Part shown: piece by piece, positions 41,597 through 50,678 of the stretch
How the letters are laid out: each line of letters opens with the position of its first letter
Position numbering within the stretch: the first letter of the stretch is position 1
Notes under the pieces: model-generated
Databases searched by the model: none
What the model saw: only the letters and a program-made list of their open reading frames with translations
Told to the model about the DNA's origin: nothing
Position numbers and translations under genes: made by a program
NCBI GenBank assembly: GCA_040905145.1
Contig: JBBDSC010000207.1
Span: forward strand, 15,669 to 79,668
Direction of reading: 5' to 3'
Source: DATGMS01 sp040905145
Lineage (GTDB): Bacteria > Bacteroidota > Bacteroidia > Cytophagales > Cyclobacteriaceae
DNA: 64,000 nucleotides

Positions 41597-43243
41597 ATGA
41601 TCTCAGATCTTTGGTTTAAAAACGCCGTTATCTACAGCCTTGACCTCGAAACCTTTATGGACCTTAATGATGATGGAACTGGTGATTTTGAAGGATTGAC
41701 GCGCCGTCTTGATTACCTGCATGCCATGGGAATTGATACTGTTTGGCTGGCCCCATTCCAACCCACACCAAATAAGGATAATGGATATGACATAAGTGAT
41801 TATTATGGAGTAGACCACCGACATGGCTCAAGTGGCAATTTTGTGGAATTTATACATCAGGCAAAAAAAAAGGGTATAAAAGTAATCATTGACCTGGTAG
41901 TAAATCATACCTCCAATCAGCATCCATGGTTTCTTGATGCCTGTAGCAGTAAAGATGCAAAACATAGGGACTGGTATATCTGGTCAGATAAGAAACCTTC
42001 CGAGTGGGATGAAGGAATGGTATTTCCAGGCGTACAAAAAACAACCTGGACCTATGAAAAAAAAACACGATCCTATTACCATCATAGGTTTTACGATTTT
42101 CAGCCCGATCTAAATATGGACAATCCCGAAGTCCGGGCAGAAATACGCCGGATTATGGGTTATTGGCTCAAATTGGGCGTTGCCGGATTTAGGGTAGATG
42201 CTGTCCCTTTTTTATTGGAATCAAAAGAACCTGGAGAAAGCACCGGTGAGATTAAATTTGAATATCTTCGGGAATTCCGAAGTTTCCTGCAATGGAGAAA
42301 AGGAGATGCCATTCTTTTGGGAGAAGCCAATGTTTCCCCCGAAGAAAACCAATTATATTTTGGAAATGAGGGTGAAGGTATTCACATGATGTTTAATTTT
42401 TATGTAAATCAGCATGCATTTTATGCCTTGGCTACTTCAGAAGTAGAACCTTTGGCCAAAGCCTTGGAAGCAACGCGTTTACATTTCCCTACCTCCCAAT
42501 GGGCCCATTTCCTGAGAAATCATGATGAACTGGATTTGGGCAGACTTGATGAAGGGCAGCTAAAAAGTATTTTTGAACGGTTTGCCCCTGATGAAAATAT
42601 GAGGTTATACAATAGGGGCATACGCCGCAGACTGGCTCCCATGCTAGGGAACAAGCAACAGATTGAATTGGCTTACAGCCTGATGTTCTCCCTGCCCGGC
42701 ACGCCGGTAATCCGGTATGGCGATGAAATAAATATGGGGGATAATCTTGATTTAGAGGAGCGTCATGCAGTCCGTACCCCCATGCATTGGACCAATGGTC
42801 CCCAAGCGGGGTTCTCTGAAGCTAAAAAGCTGGTCCATCCAGTGATTGAAAAAGGACCTTATGCTTACAAGCATGTAAATGTAGAAACCAACCGCAGGAC
42901 ACCTGATTCAATGCTTAATTGGATGACAACTTTAATCCGCCTACGGCAGGAATGCCCAGAAATTGGCTGGGGGGATTGGCAGATCATTAAAATTAAGAAT
43001 CCCTATATCCTGGCCATGCATTATATTTTGAATGGGAGTTCCTTGGTTATTCTACATAATTTTAATGAAAAGCCCCATGAAATAATCCTTGATTTAAAAC
43101 AGGAAAAAGAAGCCAAATTAGTCGACCTAATGGACCTATACGAAAGTGAGGCTGATGAAAAAGGAATCCACCACATCACAATTGATGCTTATGGCTATCG
43201 CTGGTTCAGGGCGGGAAATCTTGGTCATTTGTTTTTAAAATGA
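41597..43243 (+). CDS. GH13 alpha-amylase family protein, trehalose synthase-like
   Basis: 548 residues. A (beta/alpha)8 barrel with the four GH13 regions: DLVVNHTS, GFRVDAVPFL (nucleophile Asp), LLGEANV (acid/base Glu) and RNHDELD (third Asp). The N-terminus WFKNAVIYSLDLETFMDLNDDGTGDFEGL and the middle VRTPMHWTNGPQAGFSEA are those of the trehalose synthase / alpha-glucosyltransferase subgroup. A short C-terminal beta-sandwich ends YGYRWFRAG. No maltokinase is fused. Its end overlaps the convergent FAD oxidoreductase gene by 38 bases. Confidence 0.88.
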   Translation: MISDLWFKNAVIYSLDLETFMDLNDDGTGDFEGLTRRLDYLHAMGIDTVWLAPFQPTPNKDNGYDISDYYGVDHRHGSSGNFVEFIHQAKKKGIKVIIDLVVNHTSNQHPWFLDACSSKDAKHRDWYIWSDKKPSEWDEGMVFPGVQKTTWTYEKKTRSYYHHRFYDFQPDLNMDNPEVRAEIRRIMGYWLKLGVAGFRVDAVPFLLESKEPGESTGEIKFEYLREFRSFLQWRKGDAILLGEANVSPEENQLYFGNEGEGIHMMFNFYVNQHAFYALATSEVEPLAKALEATRLHFPTSQWAHFLRNHDELDLGRLDEGQLKSIFERFAPDENMRLYNRGIRRRLAPMLGNKQQIELAYSLMFSLPGTPVIRYGDEINMGDNLDLEERHAVRTPMHWTNGPQAGFSEAKKLVHPVIEKGPYAYKHVNVETNRRTPDSMLNWMTTLIRLRQECPEIGWGDWQIIKIKNPYILAMHYILNGSSLVILHNFNEKPHEIILDLKQEKEAKLVDLMDLYESEADEKGIHHITIDAYGYRWFRAGNLGHLFLK

Positions 43244-44918
43244 TGTTTTGTTCCGCAACTAGAATCTGATTGTCTTTTTCCAGTTGAGCCTTCAATTTTG
43301 GATATTCCACTGCCTGAACGGCTATCCCCTCATCGATGGCCAGAGCTGCTGCAGTAGCGGCAGATTGTCCCAAAATCATAAATACAGGTTCCATCCGGAT
43401 GGAGCCAAAGGCAATATGACTGGAGGAAATACTAACAGGAACCAGGAGGTTTTCACATTCTTCCTCTTTGGGTACCAGAGAGCCATAAGCTATTTCATAA
43501 GGATCTGGCAAAGAAACCCCTATATCCCCCTCATTGTGTACATGGCCTTCATCGGTCACATAGCGTTGAATATTATGGGAATCGATGGTATAGGAGCCCA
43601 TTCCCACTGATTCCGGAGTGGGGGTTCTTTTTAGTAACTCGTTTTCTGTCATTACAAAATCACCGATCATCCTGCGGGCTTCCCTTACATAAATCTGATG
43701 GGGCCAGTTTCCGTTATCTGTAAACTCATCTTTGGCCAGTCCCCATTCCTGCATCTCCGATTGGATTTCCTCCGGAACGCGGGGATCGTTGGCCACAAAC
43801 CAGAGCAGGCCCTTTTGGTAATCTTCATGTTCTTTGATTATTTCTTTACGGCGTTCATAGCTGGCCTCAGGATAGTCATAATTCATCCCGATGTTATCAC
43901 TGCTAAAAGGACCATGATTATTGGTATCGGTTTTCCGGTTGGGAATGATGTCGAATTTACCAAACCATTCTCTCCATCCTGCATCAAAAATCCTGACCAA
44001 TAATTCATATTGGGTGGAATCATAATTATCAGGTTTGGGAAAAGGAACGCGGTTATCCGGATGATTTGAAAAGCAAGTCCTGAAGCAATAGGCCTGTATC
44101 CGGTGATCTCCCTCCCCCTTTTCTCCGGGATGGTCAGCACTGATGCGGGGAAGCAGTCCACTGGATGGATCACCGGGAGACCAATAAGGGTCAACGGGTT
44201 CCTCAAGGACATTAAAATGATGACGGTGGTGAAATACCCCCGTCTGTACGCCATTCCATTCTTCGTCATAAACACTAATGGCTTCTCTTCCCACATGATA
44301 GCTGACTCCTGCAGCGGCCAGTAGATCCCCCTCATAAGTGGCATCAATAAACATTTTGCCTTTAAATTCCTTTCCACTCCGTGTCCTGATGGAAACAATC
44401 CTATTACCTTCTTTGGTGACACCAGACTCTCTGTCCAACCATTCATCTCTGAGTACTTCTATTTCGTTTTCCTCGATGAAATCTTCAAAAACCTGTTCTG
44501 CCGCATGGGGTTCAAAAATCCACATGGTTCTGGCGTCACCATCAATGGCGGGAGTACCTTGCCCTTTGTTGCCATATTCGGATCTTTCCTGCCATTTCCA
44601 TGCTTCAGATGTTTGGTAATAGTCATATAGCCTTTGATAAAACTCTCTGGAAAGTCCTCCAATTACTTCTTTCTTGCCCGTATCGGTAAAGCCCAGGCCA
44701 CCTGAGGTCAATCCTCCCAAGTGAATATCCGGTGAAATCATTACCACTGATTTGCCCATTTTTTTTGCTTGTACGGCCGCAGTGACTGCCGCGGATGTGC
44801 CTCCATAAATGACTACATCGGTTATTTTCCCTTTTTCTTCCATCGGGCCACAGGCCATGAGCGACCAGAGAAACAGAGATATCCATAAAATGCATTTCAG
44901 ATTGGGTCTTTTATACAT
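43206..44918 (-). CDS. FAD-dependent oxidoreductase (PF12831 family), lipoprotein
   Basis: 570 residues. A lipoprotein signal (ILWISLFLWSLMAC) leads an N-terminal FAD-binding fold with VVIYGGTSAAVTAAVQAKKMG and HLGGLTSGGLGFTD. The C-terminal half has IGMNYDYPEAS, EARRMIGDFVMTENEL, MGSYTIDSHNIQR and VPVSISSSHIAFGSIRMEP, shared by the family often annotated xanthan lyase-like FAD oxidoreductases. It is exported yet binds FAD, which is characteristic of this group near carbohydrate genes. Substrate unknown. Second gene of a tandem pair with a homologous enzyme. Confidence 0.85.
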   Translation of the reverse strand: MYKRPNLKCILWISLFLWSLMACGPMEEKGKITDVVIYGGTSAAVTAAVQAKKMGKSVVMISPDIHLGGLTSGGLGFTDTGKKEVIGGLSREFYQRLYDYYQTSEAWKWQERSEYGNKGQGTPAIDGDARTMWIFEPHAAEQVFEDFIEENEIEVLRDEWLDRESGVTKEGNRIVSIRTRSGKEFKGKMFIDATYEGDLLAAAGVSYHVGREAISVYDEEWNGVQTGVFHHRHHFNVLEEPVDPYWSPGDPSSGLLPRISADHPGEKGEGDHRIQAYCFRTCFSNHPDNRVPFPKPDNYDSTQYELLVRIFDAGWREWFGKFDIIPNRKTDTNNHGPFSSDNIGMNYDYPEASYERRKEIIKEHEDYQKGLLWFVANDPRVPEEIQSEMQEWGLAKDEFTDNGNWPHQIYVREARRMIGDFVMTENELLKRTPTPESVGMGSYTIDSHNIQRYVTDEGHVHNEGDIGVSLPDPYEIAYGSLVPKEEECENLLVPVSISSSHIAFGSIRMEPVFMILGQSAATAAALAIDEGIAVQAVEYPKLKAQLEKDNQILVAEQNIILKTNDQDFPP

Positions 44919-44968
44919 AGTGCAAGAGTTAGGTTTTTTTATTTGATGAAAGTGTTTTATTTTTAAGT

Positions 44969-46675
44969 CTAATCAGGCCAATGTGTCTGAATACCCTGCT
45001 TGCGGATAAATTCCTGGAATTCGGACAAATAAACGCTATTCTCCCTGACCTGTCTGGGATTGATTTTCTTTTTCTTGGCAAAAACCAAAAGCAATCCAAC
45101 AGCTTCTCCTATACTCCATTCCACCGGAGCCAAACGGTAGCATCCATTGGTGATATGGGTGGTGCCTATATTTTTATTTGCCGGGAATAAATTCTCTTTA
45201 CTTATGGGAATTAAAGCCCCCAAAGGAATCTGAAATGGAAAAGACGGAAAATCAATGTAGTTGTCTCCACTGGTGCTGGGATGCAAATCAATATGATAGG
45301 TGCCAATCCCCACACTGTCATAAAAATCCTTTGGTTGGTCCTTATTAGAATCCCTTGCGACCAAAGCCCGATTTTCCCTGCCCACATGTTCTTCCAGGAT
45401 GGTAAACACTGCTTTTATCCGTCGGGATTCCCTGACATAGGGATATTTTGCCATTCCATCTTCTGTACCCATAATATCTTTTCTGAGACGTAATCCCCGC
45501 CAACCCTTGCCTCCGTCCAGACGTGGAGCTTCTGTCTGCATCCAATATAATAGAGATAAATTTAATTGCTTGCTCCTTTCAACATGCTTTTGAAAGGTTT
45601 CTTCACTAACATCTATCAAACTTCCCAAGAAATAATCATTTTGTGGCCAATTGACTACTGTAATATCGCTTTGATAGGTTCCATTAAGAAAATTAAATTG
45701 ATGGACCAGCCTTCGGTAATTCCACAGATTAAGCAGATCACCGGTGCTTCCCCCTTCCGGATCAAAACCCAATAATTTAGGTTCTAAAGTGGAGGGGTTG
45801 GAATAATGCCAGTCCAGCAATTTTCCTGACCAGGGTTTTTTCATTTTTGGTTCAAAATTTCGCCAAAAATCATACTCCTCCGGTTTGTCAATGGTATGGT
45901 TTTCACCTTTGACATGATCTATGGCAAAGCAGAGGGTAAAAGCCTGGTCATTGTCAGGATCCGCTTCTTCCGGCGCATGCAATTCTCCTGTTTCCTTTTT
46001 GGATTCTGACCCTGTCACATATTCGGTATTAGCCAGGGGAAGCAAATCCCCCAATTCCGTGGCATCCACAAAATAAGATGCATGAAGGATGATTTCACCC
46101 TTGCTTTCCAAGTGGGTGGCTTTCAATGCTTTCACCTGATCACCCGAGGCCTCGGCTTCAGTGATTTTATAAGGAATAAGTAAGGTCAGTTGACGATTAC
46201 TGAGAAAAGGAGCGAGCATCTGATACATCACCGCCAAAGCCACTTTGGGCTCATGGCTCATCCTTCTGGCCCCTGTGGCATTCCCAGGGTTAAGGAGCGG
46301 GTTGCTTTTGGCCTCTTCGGTCATGGGATAAAAGCTACGATAATAGTTCCTCACCGCATTTCTATAGTCCCTGTACATCTGGGTAGCCCCATGCGTCTCT
46401 ATCCACTGATGTTCATCCGGGGGTACGCCTTGCTGGGTAATCTGGCCCCCTATCCAGTCTGTCTCTTCTGTCATCACCACTGACAGACCATTTCTCAGCG
46501 ACGCCATTGCTGCCGCAAAGCCTCCCAAGCCAGCTCCTGCTATGACCACATCGGATGTAATTTCATTTCTCCACGATTGGTCCTTTTTGTCCCCTGCACC
46601 AAAAGGGAAATGTGGCAGGGCAGAGAGGGAAACCCCTCCTGCTGAAAATAAACCAATGAAACTTCTTCTATCCAT
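44969..46675 (-). CDS. FAD-dependent oxidoreductase (PF12831 family), Tat-type signal
   Basis: 568 residues. The N-terminus MDRRSFIGLFSAGGVSLSAL is twin-arginine-like (RRSFIG), consistent with export of a folded flavoprotein. FAD fold: VVIAGAGLGGFAAAMASLRNGLSVVMTEETDWIGGQ. The later part GLRLRKDIMGTEDGMAKYPYVRESRRI, GIGTYHIDLHP and FQIPLGALIP parallels the neighbour, from which it is 50 bp away, so the two are probably a duplicated, co-expressed pair. Substrate unknown; context with a GH13 enzyme hints at carbohydrate metabolism. Confidence 0.85.
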   Translation of the reverse strand: MDRRSFIGLFSAGGVSLSALPHFPFGAGDKKDQSWRNEITSDVVIAGAGLGGFAAAMASLRNGLSVVMTEETDWIGGQITQQGVPPDEHQWIETHGATQMYRDYRNAVRNYYRSFYPMTEEAKSNPLLNPGNATGARRMSHEPKVALAVMYQMLAPFLSNRQLTLLIPYKITEAEASGDQVKALKATHLESKGEIILHASYFVDATELGDLLPLANTEYVTGSESKKETGELHAPEEADPDNDQAFTLCFAIDHVKGENHTIDKPEEYDFWRNFEPKMKKPWSGKLLDWHYSNPSTLEPKLLGFDPEGGSTGDLLNLWNYRRLVHQFNFLNGTYQSDITVVNWPQNDYFLGSLIDVSEETFQKHVERSKQLNLSLLYWMQTEAPRLDGGKGWRGLRLRKDIMGTEDGMAKYPYVRESRRIKAVFTILEEHVGRENRALVARDSNKDQPKDFYDSVGIGTYHIDLHPSTSGDNYIDFPSFPFQIPLGALIPISKENLFPANKNIGTTHITNGCYRLAPVEWSIGEAVGLLLVFAKKKKINPRQVRENSVYLSEFQEFIRKQGIQTHWPD

Positions 46676-46756
46676 ATTGATGTATTTTATTGATGCTGTA
46701 AAACCTGCCTGAGCCCGATCAATACTTTTTTCAATTCAATTTACCATAGATAACTG

Positions 46757-47197
46757 TTATTCCAATATCCTTCTTAAATAGTTGATCTGGCCCAAATGAT
46801 AAGAAAAATGGGCGGTTAAATGGATCAGGAAATAGGCATTGGTCATGGGATACCCTAATACATTTTCTATGTGCTCCTCTTCCAACTGCGCCTGGTCCAT
46901 TTCCTTTAAGGTAGATAAGACCACAGCTTTGGTTTCATCCACCTGTTTTAACAGCTTTTCACTTGGCACATCCTTCAAGCTGAATTCCGCCTTCCGGTCC
47001 CGCACATAAGGGGAATGGCCTATATTTTTGCCAATGTAGGTGTTTAGGTTTCCCACCAGGTGCAGGCACAAATTGCCCGCTGAATTGGTTATATTTCCCC
47101 TGGTCTCCCACAGATTACTTTCCTGCTGAAAGGCTCCCACTTCTTGTTTTAGCCTGTTCAGGTCTCGCTCATAGATTTTAATGAGTTCGTCAATCAT
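46757..47197 (-). CDS. DinB-family protein (DUF1572-like)
   Basis: 146 residues from the ATG at 47197 (MIDELIKIYERDL). A four-helix bundle with putative metal-ligand His in LCLHLVGNLNTYIG and IHLTAHFSYHLGQINYLRRIL. DinB proteins include bacillithiol-type transferases and metal-dependent thiol enzymes; this one has no assigned substrate. A DinB C-terminal remnant also occurs at 18.7 kb. Separate transcription unit. Confidence 0.85.
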   Translation of the reverse strand: MIDELIKIYERDLNRLKQEVGAFQQESNLWETRGNITNSAGNLCLHLVGNLNTYIGKNIGHSPYVRDRKAEFSLKDVPSEKLLKQVDETKAVVLSTLKEMDQAQLEEEHIENVLGYPMTNAYFLIHLTAHFSYHLGQINYLRRILE

Positions 47198-47336
47198 AAA
47201 TTGTTGCTTTAAAATAGGTACCATACAATAGATTATCATTTAGCGGCACTTTTGGACTTTCCCATTCGTTTCCAATTCTTTCATTAGAAGGGTCACCCTA
47301 TAGCAATGAGCTCGTGTTCATGCATGTGTGGATTTC

Positions 47337-47799
47337 TTAGGTTGATTTATGGGGGAACTTGTCGGCAATTAAGTTAAGCTTGATCCCATGCTCCAAATAG
47401 GCCTTTAACCCGTCCAGTACCGTGGTAAAACCGCCTGTGTTGTCCTTGATGGATTGGATCAATTCATCCCCTGTATTCTTAAAGCCATAATTTCTGATCT
47501 CCACATAAGTGGTGTCCCTACTTAATGCCTCGAATTCAAAGTCAACCGTGGTGGCAGGTTCGTCCCATTGAATGGATATCTTTTTGTCAGGAATGATCCC
47601 TTTCACATACACCTGGATGGATACCCCGTACATTTCCCCATTCCCAGGTAAGGGTTTTGCCGACTTCCAATTTGTCACTCCCTTGGGTAAACCAAAAGTT
47701 CTTCGTTATTTCCGGGTCTATAAATGCTTCAAAAACCACCTGAACGGGTCTTCTGATGAGCATTTGTGTTTCCACTACTATTTTAGGGTCAGTTGCCAT
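47337..47799 (-). pseudogene. SRPBCC/AHSA1-domain protein broken by a one-base frameshift
   Basis: The N-terminal part (from ATG 47799; KIVVETQMLIRRPVQVVFEAF, ITKNFWFTQGSDKLEVGKTLTWEWG) and the C-terminal part (EMYGVSIQVYVKGIIPDKK, IEIRNYGF-type, TTVLDGLKAYLEHGIKLNLI) are in different frames. At 47636-47639 the plus strand has CCCC; removing one base restores WEWEMYGVS, as in intact family members. So a single inserted base breaks the gene, unless the read is wrong. SRPBCC proteins bind hydrophobic ligands in a helix-grip pocket. Confidence 0.8.
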
Positions 47800-47810
47800 G
47801 GTCTGCTTCT

Positions 47811-48092
47811 TTATTTGCTCTTTACAATTTTGCCGTCTTTGAAAGTCTCCTGATACTCCAACCGGTCATTTTTGTCGTACCGTATCCAGGAGCTGTTTTT
47901 CCTGCCGTTTTTAAAATTGCCCACTTGCCATAATTGTCCCGTTTCACGGAAAAATTTCCATTCACCCTCCATTTCCCCTTGTACAAAAGATCCTTCTGCC
48001 TTTACTTTTCCGTTCTTGAAGAAGTAGGTGAGATTGTCCCCAATCAGCTCCTGGGACTTTTGGCCGTTTGTATAATTTTTTTTGTCCAACAT
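47811..48092 (-). CDS. MORN-repeat protein, YwqK-like
   Basis: 93 residues made of repeats around YFFKNGKVKAEGSF, GEMEGEWKFFRETGQLWQVGNF and NGRKNSSWIRYDKNDRLEYQETF, the YwqK/MORN pattern. In some species YwqK-type proteins act as antitoxins, but no toxin gene is adjacent. There is no signal peptide, so it is probably cytoplasmic. It is followed 11 bp later by the frameshifted SRPBCC gene. Confidence 0.75.
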   Translation of the reverse strand: MLDKKNYTNGQKSQELIGDNLTYFFKNGKVKAEGSFVQGEMEGEWKFFRETGQLWQVGNFKNGRKNSSWIRYDKNDRLEYQETFKDGKIVKSK

Positions 48093-48295
48093 CTTTTTGG
48101 TTTCTGGTTTATATCTATAGCTGATCTCAATTTATTTTCCAGATCGGTTACCCTTTTTAATTCGGCCTTATTTTTAATTCCAACAGTTCATCTAATGATC
48201 TGCAAGGGAATATTGGAGTAATTCTGTTCATTTTCTGCTTTCGGTACCGTTAATTCAAGTTACACTTTTCTGTAATTTATACAACTTCCTAGTTT
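48093..48295. other. intergenic stretch, nothing recognised
   Basis: Upstream of the MORN gene and downstream of the rny terminator. Only short interrupted frames; no RNA gene or clear promoter motif was identified. Confidence 0.4.
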
Positions 48296-48336
48296 AAAAA
48301 AAACAACCTGGAAGATCTCTCCTCCAGGCTGGTTGT
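48296..48336 (-). terminator. Rho-independent terminator of the rny operon
   Basis: On the reverse strand CCTGGAGG, AGAGAT and CTTCCAGG form a stem followed by TTGTTTTTTTT. It lies 140 bp beyond the rny stop. Confidence 0.75.
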
Positions 48337-48375
48337 GAACTAAAAGTCGTTTGACTGGTTTCAATCCCCCTTGAT

Positions 48376-48428
48376 GGAAGATTGGAATAATGGAAGGATT
48401 GAGACCACTCCCATTATTCCAACCTTCC
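48376..48428. repeat. inverted repeat of GGAAxxTTGGAA type
   Basis: Left arm GGAAGATTGGAATAATGG (48376-48393) and right arm CCATTATTCCAACCTTCC (48411-48428) pair with one mismatch around a 17-base loop. The following CCATTTTTCCATAAAAATTC resembles the right arm of the repeat behind sucD. Confidence 0.7.
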
Positions 48429-48477
48429 ACAATTCCATTTTTCCATAAAAATTCCCTATTCCAGAATAGGCTTCCCT

Positions 48478-50043
48478 CTACTTCGCATAGTTCACCGAAC
48501 GCATCTCACGGATGACTGTGATCTTGATCTGCCCGGGGTATTGCATTTCTTTTTCTATCTTCTGGGAAATATCGAAGGACAACTGTCCGGCAGTGGTATC
48601 GTCCACACTGTCCGCATCTACCAATACCCTCAATTCCCTTCCTGCCTGCATGGCAAAGCATTTGTTCACCCCGTCAAAGCTCAGGGCCAAATCTTCCAGG
48701 TCCTTCAGCCGCTTAATATAGCTGTCCATAATTTCCCTTCTGGCACCTGGCCTGGATCCAGAGATGGCATCACAGGCCTGGACAATCGGGGATAACATGG
48801 AAGTCATTTCTATCTCGTCATGGTGTGCCCCTATGGCATTGATGACCTCTGGATGTTCCTTATATTTCTTGGCCAGCTCCATTCCCAGGATAGCATGGGG
48901 GAGTTCGGCTTCCTCAGGATACACCTTTCCAATATCATGTAACAGCCCGGCTCTTTTGGCCAGTTTGGCATTGATACCCATTTCTGCGGCCATGGTGGCA
49001 CACAGTTTGGCCACTTCCCTGGAGTGCTGCAGCAGGTTCTGTCCATATGAAGAACGGAACCTCATCCTGCCCACCATTCTGATCAGTTCCGGGTGCAGGC
49101 CATGAACGCCCAAATCAATACAGGTACGCTCTCCTATTTCCACGATTTCCTCATCAATATTCTTCTCGGTCTTCGCCACTACCTCTTCGATCCTGGCGGG
49201 GTGTATCCTGCCATCCTGCACCAACCGATGCAACGATAACCTGGCTATCTCCCTTCTTACGGGATCAAATCCGGAAATAATGATGGCCTCGGGGGTATCA
49301 TCCACTACGATCTCTACACCGGTGGCCCCTTCAAGTGCCCGGATATTTCTTCCTTCCCTTCCAATAATCTTTCCTTTGATATCGTCACTTTCGATATTGA
49401 AAACGGAAACGCAGTTTTCAATGGCATGTTCCGTAGCGGTCCTTTGAATGGTATCCAAAACAATCTTTTTGGCCTGCTTGGTCGCACTTAGCTTGGCTTG
49501 GTCCAGGATATCTTTAATGTGGGAAGAGGCCCTTGTAGCGGCTTCATCCTTAAGCATCACCACCAATTGCTCCCTTGCTTCTTCCCTGGTGAGCAAAGCC
49601 ACTTTCTCCAGGTCAGTGATCCTTTGGTACGTCACCTTGTCCAGTTCTTCTTTTTTGATCTGGACTGAATGAAGCTGTGCACTGAGTATTTCTTTTTTGC
49701 TGTCCAGTTCGGCTTCCTTCCTCTTGAGCTGCTCCATTTCTTTGGAGAGGATTTGTTCCCTTTGTTTCAGCTTGCCCTCATTAGTAAGGAGAATGGCCTT
49801 TTTCTTGCCCACCTCATCTTCAAATTCCGATTTAAGCCTGATGTACTTTTCCTTTGCTTCAAGGATCTTGTCCTTTTTGGTGGCCTCGGCTGTGATTTCT
49901 GCTTCCCTGATTAAACTTTTTGCTTTGTTCCTGGCCTCCTCTTCTATTTTTTTACTGTTGTTTTTAATAAAAAAGCCCACCAGCAAGGCGCCTAATACAA
50001 GGCCAATCAGACCTGCTAAAATAATATATAATGAAATTCCCAT
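48478..50043 (-). CDS. rny: ribonuclease Y
   Basis: 521 residues. A membrane anchor (LYIILAGLIGLVLGALLVGFFI) is followed by a coiled coil to about residue 190, a KH domain (KGKIIGREGRNIRALEGATGVEIVVDDTPEAI) and the HD nuclease domain (QNLLQHSREVAKLC, AGLLHDIGK, HPEVINAIGAHHDEIE). It is an endonuclease starting mRNA decay at the membrane. Gene order pheT - zapB-like - zapA - rny on one strand with short gaps suggests one operon, ended by the 48296-48336 hairpin. Confidence 0.96.
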   Translation of the reverse strand: MGISLYIILAGLIGLVLGALLVGFFIKNNSKKIEEEARNKAKSLIREAEITAEATKKDKILEAKEKYIRLKSEFEDEVGKKKAILLTNEGKLKQREQILSKEMEQLKRKEAELDSKKEILSAQLHSVQIKKEELDKVTYQRITDLEKVALLTREEAREQLVVMLKDEAATRASSHIKDILDQAKLSATKQAKKIVLDTIQRTATEHAIENCVSVFNIESDDIKGKIIGREGRNIRALEGATGVEIVVDDTPEAIIISGFDPVRREIARLSLHRLVQDGRIHPARIEEVVAKTEKNIDEEIVEIGERTCIDLGVHGLHPELIRMVGRMRFRSSYGQNLLQHSREVAKLCATMAAEMGINAKLAKRAGLLHDIGKVYPEEAELPHAILGMELAKKYKEHPEVINAIGAHHDEIEMTSMLSPIVQACDAISGSRPGARREIMDSYIKRLKDLEDLALSFDGVNKCFAMQAGRELRVLVDADSVDDTTAGQLSFDISQKIEKEMQYPGQIKITVIREMRSVNYAK

Positions 50044-50106
50044 AGGTATATTTAGGTTTATCCTACCGGCAGTAAAAAGTGTCAGGTTGAACGAAGGGAA
50101 TTATAA

Positions 50107-50391
50107 TTATAAAATTGATGTAAATTGGTCATTGATTTGTTTAATGGTTGATTTGACGTTTTCGCTATCCTCCGAGCTCATTTCATTCAACTCCATGGTT
50201 TCAACCATACAATCAAAAGCTACCATAGCCAATAAATCTTGTCTATCATCCAAACCAAATTCTTCTCTATACCTTTTAAGTTTATCATTAATTAATTTAC
50301 CTGCACGTCTGATCCTAGCTTCATCCTCTACATTCACTTTCATAGGATATTCCCTGTCACCGATCTTTATTTTTATTGAAAGTGTATCCAT
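50107..50391 (-). CDS. zapA: cell-division protein ZapA
   Basis: 94 residues from the ATG at 50391 (MDTLSIKIKIGDREYPMKV); the 50412 frame overlaps the upstream stop. N-terminal strand region, then KLINDKLKRYREEFGLDDRQDLLAMVAFDCMVETMEL and a C-terminal helix, the ZapA plan. It cross-links FtsZ filaments in the Z-ring. The neighbouring short coiled-coil gene is a candidate partner like ZapB. Confidence 0.9.
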   Translation of the reverse strand: MDTLSIKIKIGDREYPMKVNVEDEARIRRAGKLINDKLKRYREEFGLDDRQDLLAMVAFDCMVETMELNEMSSEDSENVKSTIKQINDQFTSIL

Positions 50392-50392
50392 A

Positions 50393-50677
50393 TCATTCAG
50401 ACAAATAGGCAACTATCTTATCGATTTCTTTTATATAATTATTAATTCTTTCCTTCAATTCAGCAGACGCTATGTTTTCTACCGGTATATTGTTTACAAT
50501 TTTACTAATTTTAATTTGATTTTTAAAATGTTCCAGGGACTCCTCTTTCTGCTTGATCAGATTCCTTAATTCCGACAACTCCTGTTTCAAAGCTGAATTT
50601 TCATGTTCTACCAGCTGGATTTTCCTGGTTACCTGACCAGCCAGCTTTTCCAACCGATGAAGTTCCTCGTGAATCAT
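50393..50677 (-). CDS. short coiled-coil protein, ZapB-like position
   Basis: 94 residues, nearly all coiled coil: LHRLEKLAGQVTRKIQLVEHENSALKQELSELRNLIKQKEESLEHFKNQI. It lacks any catalytic motif. It is one base after pheT and one base before zapA. Length and heptads resemble ZapB, and the ZapA neighbour supports a division role, but the name is not secured by sequence. Confidence 0.7.
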   Translation of the reverse strand: MIHEELHRLEKLAGQVTRKIQLVEHENSALKQELSELRNLIKQKEESLEHFKNQIKISKIVNNIPVENIASAELKERINNYIKEIDKIVAYLSE

Positions 50678-50678
50678 T

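Noticed and set aside
48512..50569. Plus-strand frames of up to 290 codons opposite rny and zapA
   Set aside because: They mirror the reverse-strand genes, have no recognisable domain and cross several real genes.
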